This document shows positions 1 through 10,200 of a DNA stretch of 60,095 nucleotides, one piece after another. Source of the stretch: Clostridium frigoris (GTDB lineage: Bacteria; Bacillota; Clostridia; Clostridiales; Clostridiaceae); assembly GCF_018861865.1 (NCBI RefSeq), contig NZ_JAHLDV010000015.1, positions 1 to 60,095 on the forward strand, in the 5' to 3' direction. Below the pieces are notes generated by a model that worked only from the letters and a program-made list of their open reading frames with translations, ran no database searches and had not been told where the DNA came from. Numbering within the stretch: the stretch's first letter is position 1; every line of letters starts with the position of its first letter. The translations under genes and the position numbers were made by a program.

Positions 1-171
1 ATTCTACAGACTTGTCAAGTGTTTTATGCAAAAAAAATGGGGGAATCAATAAAAATTAATGATACTAAAAATGAGTAATCACAGGAACTAGGGAGTTTCC
101 GTGAAATCTCAATTTGTTTAAGGGGGGCTTAAGAAAACCCAAAAAAATTTTAATTGGGGGGGACAAATTAA

Positions 172-3100
172 ATGTATAAAAAAAATCATCAAAAATTACT
201 TAGTTTAATAATAACATTAACTTTAGTCCTATTTAATTTTAGTGGAGCTTTGGGAGCGCAAACGGTAAAGGCGGACCCCGTAGTAACATCAACGACAGCA
301 ACGACATCAATGGCAGAGTCGGTATCAACAACGGGAGCGAAATCAACAGAGGTAACAGCAGCATCAACTACAAATAAAACATTTGATATAGTAGATATTA
401 CAGATTTTCATGGACAACTCTTAGATTCAACTAATAAAAAACCCGTAGGCGCAGCACTGTCTAAAATAGTTAAGGACGTAAAAGCTACGAATCCTGATAG
501 AACACTCCTCATTTGCGGAGGAGATTTGTACCAAGGAACTCCAGTATCTAATGTACTTCGTGGACTTCCAGTTCAAAAGGTGTTAACAGACATGGGAATG
601 GAAGTTACAGCCCTTGGTAACCATGAATTTGATTGGGGACTAGGAGCAATAGATAAAACAATGATTGGAGCAAGTTACAACATTGTTTGTGCAAATATGT
701 ACAAAAAAGGTACAAGCGAGAGACCTTATGCACCATACAAGATAATTACTAAAGATGGAGTTCGTATAGCAGTAATAGGAGCGATACTTCAGGATGCCCC
801 AAACATAATTATGCCAGCTTTAGTCGCACCTTATGATTTTAAGGATGTAGCTACAGAAACTAATAAGGAAGCTAAAAATATAAGAGATAATAATTTAGCA
901 GATATTGTGTTATTAGATGTCCATGATGGTGGTACATCACTTAACACTACAGTTAATAAATTACATGGAGTAGATGCAGTTTTTGGTGGACATACACATA
1001 CTATAGGCGATATTGTAAACAGGGATGCTGATAATAAAGATGTTCCTACATTAACTGCGTCATCAACGGGTAAAGGTTATATTGATTTAAAAATAACTGT
1101 GGGCAGTGATAAAAAAATCATAGCTTTCTCACCAAAAGATACAAATTGGAATCCAATTACGGTAACAGAAACATCCCAAACAGATCCAACGGCTAAGAAG
1201 ATTGTTGATGATGCAAGTGCAGAATTATTACCAACCTTTAATGAAATGATTGGTAAAGATGCCACTGCTTTAACTAAAGATCAAGTGGATTCACCTTGTG
1301 GAGAGTCACAACTTGGAAATTGGATGGCAGACGTTGTGAAAAACTACTCAAAATCGAAAGCTGAGGTAGGAATGGTAAATAACGGAGGTATAAGATTGAG
1401 TCCAATTGCAGCAGGTAATGTAACTGTTGGAACAATATTTAATATTATGCCGTTTGATAATACTATTTGTACTACGACAATGACTGGAGCACAGCTTAGA
1501 TATATATTTGAACAAGCAGTTAAAACTGACGGAGTAGGTATACAAATTTCTGGAGTTAAATTTACCTATGATTCTTCAAAACAATCATATGTATCAGCAA
1601 AAGTCGCAACAGATGGAAAGGTTACACCAGAAGTATTAGGAGAAAGGGTCGAAAATATAACTAGGGAAAGTGATGGCAGTATTGTAAAAGATACAGATAT
1701 AATTAAAGTGAATGCACCTGATTTCGTAGCAACAGGTGGAGACAGCTTTACAGGCTTTTTAAATCCTAATATAAAAGCTAGTTTAGTAGATTCTCATTAT
1801 ACTGTTCGAGATGCTTTAAATGATGATGTTCGTGCTAATGGCAAAATTACAGCTATAATGAACAATAGAATAGATAACGTAATTAGTAAAATATCAATAA
1901 TAGGAACATCAGATATACATGGAGCAATATACCCATTAGATTATAATACAGGACTTGCAGCAAATGTGGGACTTGCAAAGGTTTCAACATATGTTAAAAG
2001 TGTTCGCAAGGCTAATCCAAATACAATGTTAATAGATAACGGAGACACAATTCAAGGAACACCTCTATCATATTATTATGACATGATAGACACTAAATCA
2101 GAATATCCAATGATGAAAGTGATGGGAGCCATGGGATATGACACATGGACACTTGGTAACCATGAATTTAACTATGGATTAACTACTCTTAACAGAATTA
2201 TAGGAGATGCTAATAAAGAAAAAATAGCAGTATTATCAGCTAATACTTATAAATCGGATGATACAAATCTAGTTAAACCTTATATAATGAAGTCTTTCAC
2301 TGTAAATGGTAAAACAATAAAGGTAGCAGTGCTAGGACTTACTACTAAAACTATAGCAAGTTGGGAAGATCCAACTCATTATGCCGGTCTACATTTTAAT
2401 GACTTGGTACTTGAGGCACAAAAATGGGTTCCAATAATAAAAGCAGCTGGCGCAGATGTTGTAATAGCATCAATTCACAGTGGAATAAAAGGTGCTAGCG
2501 ATACTATTCCAGAGAATCAAACAGATGCAGTAGCAACGCAGGTTTCAGGAATTGATGCTATTCTTTGTGGACATACGCACACTGGTAAAACTTATTCTTA
2601 TACAAACCCTGCAGGAAAAGTTGTGCCAGTAGTTGAACCAAAGAATGGGGATGGAATCTTTAGTCAAATAGATCTTAATATCGACGCTAAAGGTAATTAT
2701 GTAGGGGTAGATGCAAAGAATATTACATTACCTGCTACTACTGTAGCTGATCCTGAAATACTTGCAATCGCAAAGTCATATCAAGATGCTACACTTAAAT
2801 ATACAAATACAGTGATAGGAAAATCAACAGCTATATATGAAGGAGAAAAACAATTAACTCAGCCTTCAACAATAATGGAACTCGTAAATAAAGTGCAAGC
2901 AGATGCTGCGGGTACAACACTTTCAATAGCAGCGCCATTAAGTTTAGCTGCAAAAGTACCACAAGGTGATGTTAAAAGGCAAGATATCATGGGAGTCTAT
3001 GTATTCGAAAACTTCTTGTTTGGAGTAAAAATGACGGGAGTCCAGCTTAAAAATTGGCTTGAATGGTCAGTAAGATACTATGCACAAGTAGAAAAATCCA

Positions 3101-3822
3101 CTGATCCAATAGTAAAAGACTCAAAACTTAATATTGCAGATTATAACCTTGACCAATTATATGGTGCAACATATGATATTGATTTAACCAAGAAAGCTTG
3201 CACAGCGGATTCAAAAGGAAAAGTAATAAGTGGAAGTAGGATAAAGAATTTAAAAATTAACGGAGTACTAGTTAAAGATACGCAGGTTCTAAAGGTAGCG
3301 GTTAATAATTATAGATATAATGGTGGCGGTGGATTTATGGCAGCTGCAGGTTTCACTCCTGGAGCTAAAGCTACAATAGACGCGACTTTCTATGATTCAG
3401 CAAAAGTTCTAGGAGATGATGGACAGATTAGAAACATGATGTTCAAATATGTTCAAGATAAAGGAACCATAACACCGACTTTATCAAATAATTGGAAAAT
3501 ATCAAGGACTAATGTTAAGCAAGATGCCTCAAATAATATTATTTCTATACCAACAGCAGTAAAAGTGGTACCATCAAAAAATGCTATTAATATTAGTTGG
3601 AGTAAAGTAACTGGGGCAAATGGGTACGGTGTTTACAGATCAACATCAAGTGGTGGTCCATACGTCTTAATATCAGCTCCAAAGATTACGAAGTATAATA
3701 ATGCTGGGCTTAAGGCAAATAAAAATTATTTCTATAGTATAAGATCATATAAGATGGTCCATGGAGTTAAGGTATATAGCGCTTATTCAAACTTAATAAG
3801 AGTAAAAGCACTAGCATCCTAA
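172..3822 (+). CDS. Secreted tandem 5'-nucleotidase / 2',3'-cyclic phosphodiesterase with FN3 tail
   Basis: An exported enzyme that should hydrolyse extracellular nucleotides for phosphate and nucleoside scavenging. It has a signal peptide (about residues 1-34) and a Ser/Thr-rich linker to about residue 65. Two complete UshA-like units follow. Unit 1 shows DFHG, GNHEFDWG and GGHTHT metal motifs and a nucleotidase C-terminal domain with NNGGIR. Unit 2 starts near residue 575 with SDIHG, GNHEFNYG and CGHTHTG. A fibronectin type III-like domain ends the protein (about 1130-1213). Most family members carry one unit, or are tandem as here in some Firmicutes. No SLH or sortase anchor is visible. 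The ATG follows a run of G residues about 10 bases upstream. Family assignment is firm; exact substrates are inferred. Confidence 0.93.
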   Translation: MYKKNHQKLLSLIITLTLVLFNFSGALGAQTVKADPVVTSTTATTSMAESVSTTGAKSTEVTAASTTNKTFDIVDITDFHGQLLDSTNKKPVGAALSKIVKDVKATNPDRTLLICGGDLYQGTPVSNVLRGLPVQKVLTDMGMEVTALGNHEFDWGLGAIDKTMIGASYNIVCANMYKKGTSERPYAPYKIITKDGVRIAVIGAILQDAPNIIMPALVAPYDFKDVATETNKEAKNIRDNNLADIVLLDVHDGGTSLNTTVNKLHGVDAVFGGHTHTIGDIVNRDADNKDVPTLTASSTGKGYIDLKITVGSDKKIIAFSPKDTNWNPITVTETSQTDPTAKKIVDDASAELLPTFNEMIGKDATALTKDQVDSPCGESQLGNWMADVVKNYSKSKAEVGMVNNGGIRLSPIAAGNVTVGTIFNIMPFDNTICTTTMTGAQLRYIFEQAVKTDGVGIQISGVKFTYDSSKQSYVSAKVATDGKVTPEVLGERVENITRESDGSIVKDTDIIKVNAPDFVATGGDSFTGFLNPNIKASLVDSHYTVRDALNDDVRANGKITAIMNNRIDNVISKISIIGTSDIHGAIYPLDYNTGLAANVGLAKVSTYVKSVRKANPNTMLIDNGDTIQGTPLSYYYDMIDTKSEYPMMKVMGAMGYDTWTLGNHEFNYGLTTLNRIIGDANKEKIAVLSANTYKSDDTNLVKPYIMKSFTVNGKTIKVAVLGLTTKTIASWEDPTHYAGLHFNDLVLEAQKWVPIIKAAGADVVIASIHSGIKGASDTIPENQTDAVATQVSGIDAILCGHTHTGKTYSYTNPAGKVVPVVEPKNGDGIFSQIDLNIDAKGNYVGVDAKNITLPATTVADPEILAIAKSYQDATLKYTNTVIGKSTAIYEGEKQLTQPSTIMELVNKVQADAAGTTLSIAAPLSLAAKVPQGDVKRQDIMGVYVFENFLFGVKMTGVQLKNWLEWSVRYYAQVEKSTDPIVKDSKLNIADYNLDQLYGATYDIDLTKKACTADSKGKVISGSRIKNLKINGVLVKDTQVLKVAVNNYRYNGGGGFMAAAGFTPGAKATIDATFYDSAKVLGDDGQIRNMMFKYVQDKGTITPTLSNNWKISRTNVKQDASNNIISIPTAVKVVPSKNAINISWSKVTGANGYGVYRSTSSGGPYVLISAPKITKYNNAGLKANKNYFYSIRSYKMVHGVKVYSAYSNLIRVKALAS

Positions 3823-3841
3823 TAAAATAATTTAAATAGTA

Positions 3842-3879
3842 AAATAAATACCAAGCGAATAGTCGCTTGGTATTTATTT
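3842..3879. terminator. Bidirectional terminator, 17-bp perfect stem
   Basis: A perfect inverted repeat (3842-3858 with 3863-3879, loop ATAG) has a CCAAGCGA core and A/T tracts on both sides. It sits between the convergent nucleotidase and DUF4397 genes and can end transcripts from both. Confidence 0.9.
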
Positions 3880-3901
3880 AATTTAACGACCCAGGAGATG
3901 A

Positions 3902-4624
3902 TTAGTCTTCCCTAAAATCCAGATATGAACTGCCGTCTAATGGTATTAAAGCTTGAAGACCTGGGTGACCACCTGCAAGGCCTATAGCATAAACTGTATA
4001 AAAGCGTTGAGCTTTTAATCTTACGTTTGGAACGTATAAAGCGATAGTCTTGGTTCCAGTAGGTCTAACTTCAAATGTATAGGTTCCGGGTGGAACTTGT
4101 ATATAATCAGTAGATTCTTTGTATTTTACGTTTTTAAAAAGAATTTTACCGCTTGGCAGTGCTACATCCACAGCACCGGCATTAGGTGATAAGTGAGTAA
4201 ATTTAACATAAGCATTATTAGTAGGATTATTAACTTTAGGTTCTAAAACTAATAATAAATCGATATTAGGTAATGTCCCGATAGCTGACACTGTATAAAT
4301 CTTTCCTGGCGGGATAAAAACATTTTTGTTAAGTACAGGGGTGGTTTTGGTGCCTGCAGCATATAATTTCACATTATAATCGCCGCTCATAACCTCCACG
4401 TAATCTGTAAAAGTACCATAGGAAAGATTTTTGAATTTTAACATATCATTAATATATACATCAACAGCTGGTGATTTAGGTGAAGCATGAAGAACTCTGA
4501 TATAGGAATTCATAGGTGCAACCCTATAGAGAGAGGATTCATCGTATAGAGGGCTTTGCATATAAATAGGGTTATCTCTATATAAGGAATATGGATCATT
4601 ATAATCTCTTGGACAATAAAACAT
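3902..4624 (-). CDS. DUF4397 domain protein, two repeats
   Basis: A 240-residue protein with two DUF4397 units of about 85-90 residues. Each starts with a phrase like VLHASPKSPAVDVYIN or THLSPNAGAVDVALP and ends with a YTVxAIG strand. Units of this kind are beta-sandwich domains of cell-surface or spore-associated proteins of unknown role. No signal peptide is visible: the N-terminus is rich in Tyr, Asp, Pro and Ser (about residues 1-35). The start has a good AGGGAG site upstream on the minus strand. It shares a bidirectional terminator with the convergent nucleotidase gene. Export and function are unresolved. Confidence 0.85.
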   Translation of the reverse strand: MFYCPRDYNDPYSLYRDNPIYMQSPLYDESSLYRVAPMNSYIRVLHASPKSPAVDVYINDMLKFKNLSYGTFTDYVEVMSGDYNVKLYAAGTKTTPVLNKNVFIPPGKIYTVSAIGTLPNIDLLLVLEPKVNNPTNNAYVKFTHLSPNAGAVDVALPSGKILFKNVKYKESTDYIQVPPGTYTFEVRPTGTKTIALYVPNVRLKAQRFYTVYAIGLAGGHPGLQALIPLDGSSYLDFRED

Positions 4625-4737
4625 AAAGTGCTCCCTTCAAACATTTTTACTATACTAATATATGAAGCAATATCCTATAATGTTACTAAATTAATATTGA
4701 AGAGATTATAAAATAATGAAAATTTTTAAAATAGTGC

Positions 4738-4767
4738 AACTATATTATAGGGACAACCGTTATACAA
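4738..4767 (+). promoter_or_regulatory. ECF-type promoter 1
   Basis: AAC at 4738-4740 and CGT at 4758-4760 are separated by 17 bases, the layout of ECF sigma promoters. The surroundings (GCAACTATATTATAG, then CGTTATA) closely match three other sites in this window. It lies about 85 bases before the 91-residue surface-module gene. Confidence 0.6.
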
Positions 4768-4844
4768 TATGGAAAGATTAAAAATAGGAAAGATAAAAAA
4801 TATAAACTTATATGTAAGTATACTTGTGAGTGATGGAGGATTAT

Positions 4845-5120
4845 ATGAATAAGGAAATTACAAGTTCAGTTGATACTAATTTAATGCCTAATGGTACGGT
4901 TGTAATAGGAAATAAGGCTTTTGATTTAGCTTATGCTAATGATGTAGCAAACGAAGAAGAAATTTCTAAAGCAATAGTTACAGGCGGATTAGTTTATGTT
5001 AAAGATTATGATGGAAATTGGATAGACAATGTTACAGGCGATATTGTAGAGGGTAGTGTTATACCAGCTGTAGTTTACAAGAGTGATGATAAGACAATTA
5101 ATTTTGATGCCGTTAATTAA
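4845..5120 (+). CDS. Stand-alone surface-module protein without signal peptide
   Basis: A 91-residue protein made almost only of the module shared by five proteins here (GTVVIGNKA, YANDVAN, GNWIDN). An upstream in-frame GTG at 4830 overlaps the ribosome binding site GGAGGA (4835-4840), so ATG 4845 is the better start. Its N-terminus begins MNKEITSS, like the MNKKITST signal peptide of the 1255-residue paralogue, but then goes straight to the module: the hydrophobic core is missing. It may be cytoplasmic or exported another way. An ECF-type promoter lies just upstream. Function unknown. Confidence 0.75.
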   Translation: MNKEITSSVDTNLMPNGTVVIGNKAFDLAYANDVANEEEISKAIVTGGLVYVKDYDGNWIDNVTGDIVEGSVIPAVVYKSDDKTINFDAVN

Positions 5121-5281
5121 AATAAAAATATTACATTTAAAGAAGAAGTCGAAAATAAGTTGTAATAAATTAAAAATATTATAATAAACATATAAAGTTG
5201 CCTATATCAAGTAAAGTATCAATATCAAATAAAGTATATGTTTAAGTTTTATATAATATTAAAAAGAATTTTGAAAAGTGA

Positions 5282-5312
5282 AACTAAAGTATAGGGACAA
5301 GCGTATATAAGT
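5282..5312 (+). promoter_or_regulatory. ECF-type promoter 2
   Basis: AAC 5282-5284 and CGT 5302-5304 with 17 bases between. The spacer shares TATAGGGACAA with promoter 1, and ATATAAGTGGAAAG follows. No good start codon is close by; the next gene is about 500 bases away. Confidence 0.55.
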
Positions 5313-5384
5313 GGAAAGCATGAAAAGGTATTTACAAAATTCATTTATAAAACAAAATAGAATAAATTAATTCTTAAAACTTGC

Positions 5385-5416
5385 AACTAAAATATAACCA
5401 TAAACGTTATATAAGT
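5385..5416 (+). promoter_or_regulatory. ECF-type promoter 3
   Basis: AAC 5385-5387, 17-base spacer, CGT 5405-5407, followed by TATATAAGTGTAAG, which matches the downstream part of the promoter at 20974. It lies in tandem with promoter 2 at a distance of 103 bases. Confidence 0.55.
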
Positions 5417-5816
5417 GTAAGCAATAAAAATAATTGATTTATATAAAAATACATGTATAATATGAAAAATTATGAAATATGTTAAGATTATAGTAAAGAT
5501 GTTAAATTTAATTAATACATTGAGATTTATACAAAAGTGTTATATAATATAAATAATCGTAAATTTTGTGTAAATAGTTTCAAATTATCAGAATATTATA
5601 TCGCATTCGAGGTTTTGATAAGAAATTAAGTCTTTAATTACTATGTTATTTTAAAATGAAATTATTTCATTTTGTAGTAACAAAAAAAATAGCTCCCTAG
5701 GGGGTGTAGTTAAAGAAAAACAAATTGTATTCTTTATAAAAAGACTACAATAATAATTAGGTTTTTATTTTCTAAAATATAAAAACATATAACAATATGG
5801 GAGGGGACAAAAAAAC

Positions 5817-7112
5817 ATGATACAAATTAAAAAAATACTAAGCATGTCTTTAGTAGCATTATTTGTAACAGTTGGATCTTTAACAAATGTTACAGCACAA
5901 GCAGCAACAACAGCAACACCAAAAATCAACTACGCTGGGGTAGAACATTCTCCACTAGTAGTAGGAGATACTGAGACACTTACAGTAACTTCAGCAAAAT
6001 TTTCAGGAGATGTTCAATACAGAGCATTTATTGAAAATGTAAAAACTGGTAAATGGACTGAACTAACAACTGGATACACAGCTGCAGTAAGTTCTAAAAC
6101 ACCTTATGTGTTACCAGCATCAAAGGCATTAACACTTGGAAAATATAAAGTTTCAATATGGGTTAAAACAGCAGGAAAAACTGGAGTTAAAGGTAATGCA
6201 ACTGGTAACTTTGATAGTTATTATGTAGCAGCACTTAATTGCGTAAGCAAAGATGATAACAACAGAGTATATACAAACGGAGCAGCAGATGTTGCAGTTA
6301 CCGGTTTAACAGCTAAATTCAACGGAATAGCTAACATAGGTGGAATCACTGGACCATACCTTTATCAATTATTCGCAATGAATACAGCAACAGGAGCTTG
6401 GTCAAATGGACCAGCAGGTTATTCAGCAACACCTTCAATGACATTTAAAACACCAGGAACTTATATGCTTATTGCACATGTTAACACAGAAAAATCAACA
6501 ACATGGGCTAAAAAAGGATATGAAGGCTGGAAAACAGTAATGGTAAAAGTAACAAATTCATCAACAACTATATTTGATACTACAGTTAAAGCAGCTTCAT
6601 TCGGATCAGTAGGAAACGTAACTTTAACAGCTGATGGCCTTAAAGCTTTCCCTCTAGCTACACAATATCAAGTAGTTACAGGTACAAGTAATTTATCAGC
6701 TAAATCAGTATTAGGAACAGCTACTACAATCTTCCCAGCTAAAGTTGCAGGAGATGCAGTAACAGTTAAATTATTTGATAAGAGTAATAATGAACTTAAA
6801 GCTATAGACGTAAAATTAGGACAATCTGGAACAATTGATGTTGCACCAGTAGTACCAGGTACAGCAACAATTTCAGCAACAGTTAAAGCAGCTTCATTTG
6901 GAGCAGTAATAAATGTTGCATCAACTCAAGAAGGAGCAACTCAATACCAAGTATTTAGTGGTGAAAGTAAATTATCAGCAGTAGCTAATTTAGGAGTATC
7001 TACAACATTATTCCCAGCTAGAGTAGCTGGAGATAAAGTTACAGTTAAATTAACAAATGCAGCTGGAACAGTAGTTGGAACTAATGATGTAGTTTTAACA
7101 GCAGCAAAATAA
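5817..7112 (+). CDS. Secreted surface protein with two pairs of repeats
   Basis: A 431-residue exported protein. The signal peptide covers about residues 1-30 and ends near AQAAT. Two beta-rich segments follow (about 35-140 and 145-245) with QYRAFIENVKTGKWTEL and YLYQLFAMNTATGAWS as matching phrases; they resemble triple-tyrosine (Y_Y_Y)-like domains. The C-terminal half is a tandem repeat of about 80 residues, both copies starting TVKAASFG and containing ATQYQV and FPA(K/R)VAGD. Codon use is strongly biased to A/T-ending abundant codons, which suggests high expression. GGGAGGGG precedes the ATG. It probably belongs to the cell-surface layer. Confidence 0.8.
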   Translation: MIQIKKILSMSLVALFVTVGSLTNVTAQAATTATPKINYAGVEHSPLVVGDTETLTVTSAKFSGDVQYRAFIENVKTGKWTELTTGYTAAVSSKTPYVLPASKALTLGKYKVSIWVKTAGKTGVKGNATGNFDSYYVAALNCVSKDDNNRVYTNGAADVAVTGLTAKFNGIANIGGITGPYLYQLFAMNTATGAWSNGPAGYSATPSMTFKTPGTYMLIAHVNTEKSTTWAKKGYEGWKTVMVKVTNSSTTIFDTTVKAASFGSVGNVTLTADGLKAFPLATQYQVVTGTSNLSAKSVLGTATTIFPAKVAGDAVTVKLFDKSNNELKAIDVKLGQSGTIDVAPVVPGTATISATVKAASFGAVINVASTQEGATQYQVFSGESKLSAVANLGVSTTLFPARVAGDKVTVKLTNAAGTVVGTNDVVLTAAK

Positions 7113-7129
7113 TAACTTACTAAAAAGAA

Positions 7130-7161
7130 TTAGCCCTTAATTAAAATTAATTAGGGGTTAC
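7130..7161. terminator. Hairpin after secreted repeat protein
   Basis: The inverted repeat TTAGCCCTTAATT / AATTAGGGGTTA follows the stop codon of the 5817 gene by about 18 bases. There is no T-run, so it may act as a 3' stabiliser rather than a strong terminator. Confidence 0.5.
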
Positions 7162-7225
7162 CAATAAAAAATATCAAATACAATATAAAATAAAATAAAC
7201 TAAAATTAATCGGAGGTATATTTAT

Positions 7226-10200
7226 ATGAACAAGAAAATTACAAGCACAGCTCTTGCTGCCTTAATGATAGCAGGATCAACATCTTTCTCAGCATTCGCA
7301 GCAATGGCTGATGGTACAGTGGTAATAGGAACAAAAGCTTACGATATGGCTTATGCTAATGACCCAGCTAATGCAACAGAAATTACAGCTGCAATAGTTG
7401 CAGGTGGAACAGTTTATTTTAAAGATTTTAATGGTAATTGGGTAGACAATGTTACAGGCGCAGCAATAAATGCAAGCGTTATACCAGCAGTAACTTATAC
7501 AAATGCTTCAGGAACAACTCAAATTGGTGCTGGAGATGCTACTACTTCAGAAGCTACATCAGCAACAGCAACTAATGTTACTGCTAAAAGCTTCAAAGTA
7601 ACATTTAATGGTTCAGTAACTGATACATCAAAAGTAGTATTTACAGTTAAACAAGGATCAGCATTAGTTAAAACTATGACAACTACTTGGAATGCTGCTA
7701 AAACAGAAGCTACATTAACTAACGAATCAAATTTACCAGCAGGAGTTTATACAGTTAACACAATGAATGGTACAGCTGATTTTGGAACATCAACTATAAC
7801 TTTAGCTCAACAAAAAGTTGCTAAAATTGAAATAACTTCAACTAAATTAGGAGTTAATAATACAAAATCTACTGGCGCTACAGACTTCGGTAAAGGATAT
7901 GCAACTTATAAAGTATTTGATCAATACGGAGCTGATATTACAACTTCTTCTTTAGCTAACAGTATAACATTCCAAACAGGAGTAGGTTCTATAGACGGAA
8001 AAGATGGTGTAATTACTATCACACCATCTATGAGTATTTTACAGTTCAACTCAGTAGTAATTACTGCTTATGATTCAACTAGTGGAGTTAATACAAGTGC
8101 TACATTAACTGTAACTTCACAAACTGGTACATTAAGCGACATAAACCTTACAGCTTTAACAAATGCTGATGGTAAAGTTTTAACTGCTCAAGATACTTCA
8201 ACTTTATTCTATGTTGATTACACAGCAACTGATATCAGTGGTAACCCAACAAAAAATTATGACCTAGTAAAAAATGGTCTAATATTAAATGATAATACTG
8301 ATGAATTAACTGCAACAAACTCATATATAACTACTAAAGTTGTACATGATCCAAGTGATTCAAATAAAGCAGCTATTCAAGTTCAAGTTAAAAATGCAAC
8401 AGACAGTCTTTCAATGGATATACCACTTATAATTACTGCTATGACATATACAGGTAAATCATCAACACTTAATGTAACATTAAAGAAAGAAGCAAAAATA
8501 GATAAGATTACATTACAATCTCCAGCTTATAATATTGCCATTGGAGAAGATAAAGAAATTCCATTCGTAGCATTAGATCAAAATGGAAAAGTATTAACAA
8601 AATATTCAGATATAGCATCTGCAGTAGGAGTTTCAATTTCTGGAGCACATTGGTATAAAAATGCTGATGGAACTTGTTCATTAAGAGCTGGAGACGATGA
8701 AAACGGATATCCAACTGATGGACAAAGAGTTGTAACAGCAACAACACAAACAGGTAATTACAGCAGCATAACTATAAATGTTCAGAAAAAAGTTGCAGCT
8801 GACTCATTATCTTTAGATACTGCACAGTTTAAAACTATTTTCCAACAAGCAGCAACTCAGAAAATGGATTTTGGATATGATAAGGGTGGCTTAACTGTTA
8901 AAGATCAGTATGATAGAATTGTTGATATGACTACAGGTACTAAAACTACTGGTTCAGATAACAGTCAATACTATGTTATTGCAACATCAAGTGACGCATC
9001 AAAAGTTGCAGTTACAACTAAAAATGGTACTGCTCAGAATGCAATAAGTACAGGACAACAACAAATTATACTTACAGCTGGAACAGCAGGAACAGCAACA
9101 GTTACATTTAAATTATATAATAAAGACACTACTAAGACTGATGGTACTGTAAGAGATCCTCTTGTAGCTGTTGATACTCAAACACAAACATTTACAGTAT
9201 TAGATAATAAAGATATCAAAGATTATGTAATAGAATCAGTACCAAATCCTATATATGCTGACATTGCGGTAGGTGGAACTGTAACAAATTCTAGACAAGA
9301 AGATTATAAAGCTAATCCAGAAGTTTTTGGTACAACATCAAGTGGAGCAAAAGTAAAATTAGCAGGAACACCAATAACTGGATCATCTGTTTCTAATAAT
9401 ACTGACTTTGTAATATTTAATAAAACTGGTGCATCTGATGATGTAAAAGTTGCTGCACGTAAATTAGTAGATCCTGCTAAAACAGGAGCAACTACTACTT
9501 TAACAGTAAATGTTTTAGGTGCTGATTCAGAAATGCATCCAGTAACTACAACTATTACTTCTTCAACAGTAGACCCAGAAGCTAAATCAATAGCTATTAA
9601 CGCAGAAACTGAAGTAAAGGGTATTGACAGAACTAACGATACTATAACACTTACTGAGTCTGCTGGTGTTACTTACAATTCTCTATTAGGTACAAACAAG
9701 GATGGCGAATTTAAGTCAATATTTGGTTCTCTTGCAGCATATGATGAAAATGGCGTACAAAAAGGTTCAAAGAATGTTTATATATCAGCTACAGATCAGT
9801 ATGGTCAAGATAGTATGGCATTATCACAGTTTAGCGTAGTTCAATCAGGAATTGATTCAACTGGTAAATATGCTTCAAGAACTGAGTTAAATGGTCATAC
9901 ATTTACTATTGATAATTATGGAACTATTACAAAAAATACAGCAAAAGCTGGTGACTATGTTACAGTTACTGGTATTACTACTAATGGATTGATGAAGACA
10001 ATTAGAATTAATTTCGGAGTTAGTACTGTTGTTAGTAGTGATCCAACAATAGCAGCAAATGCAGCAATCTCTAATGCTAATACAGCAGAGAGCGCTTATA
10101 AATTAGCTGGCGGTTCAGATGCAGCAGCAGTTTATACAGCTGTAACTTCAGCTAGTGCAGTATTAACAACTAAATTAGCAGCAAGCCCAGTAACTGAAAC

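Larger units (their letters stand above)
5121..5816. other. Gene-free region with tandem promoters and hairpins
   Basis: About 700 AT-rich bases without a convincing gene. It holds two ECF-type promoters (5282-5304 and 5385-5407). It also has a 9-bp hairpin with stem AAAATGAAA and loop TTA near 5653-5673, and a CCCTAGGG palindrome near 5695-5702. It probably supplies the long untranslated leader of the secreted-protein gene at 5817, or encodes an untranslated RNA. Confidence 0.5.

Noticed and set aside
5320-5370. 16-codon frame MKRYLQNSF after ECF-type promoter 2
   Set aside because: No good ribosome binding site and too short to distinguish from chance in AT-rich DNA.
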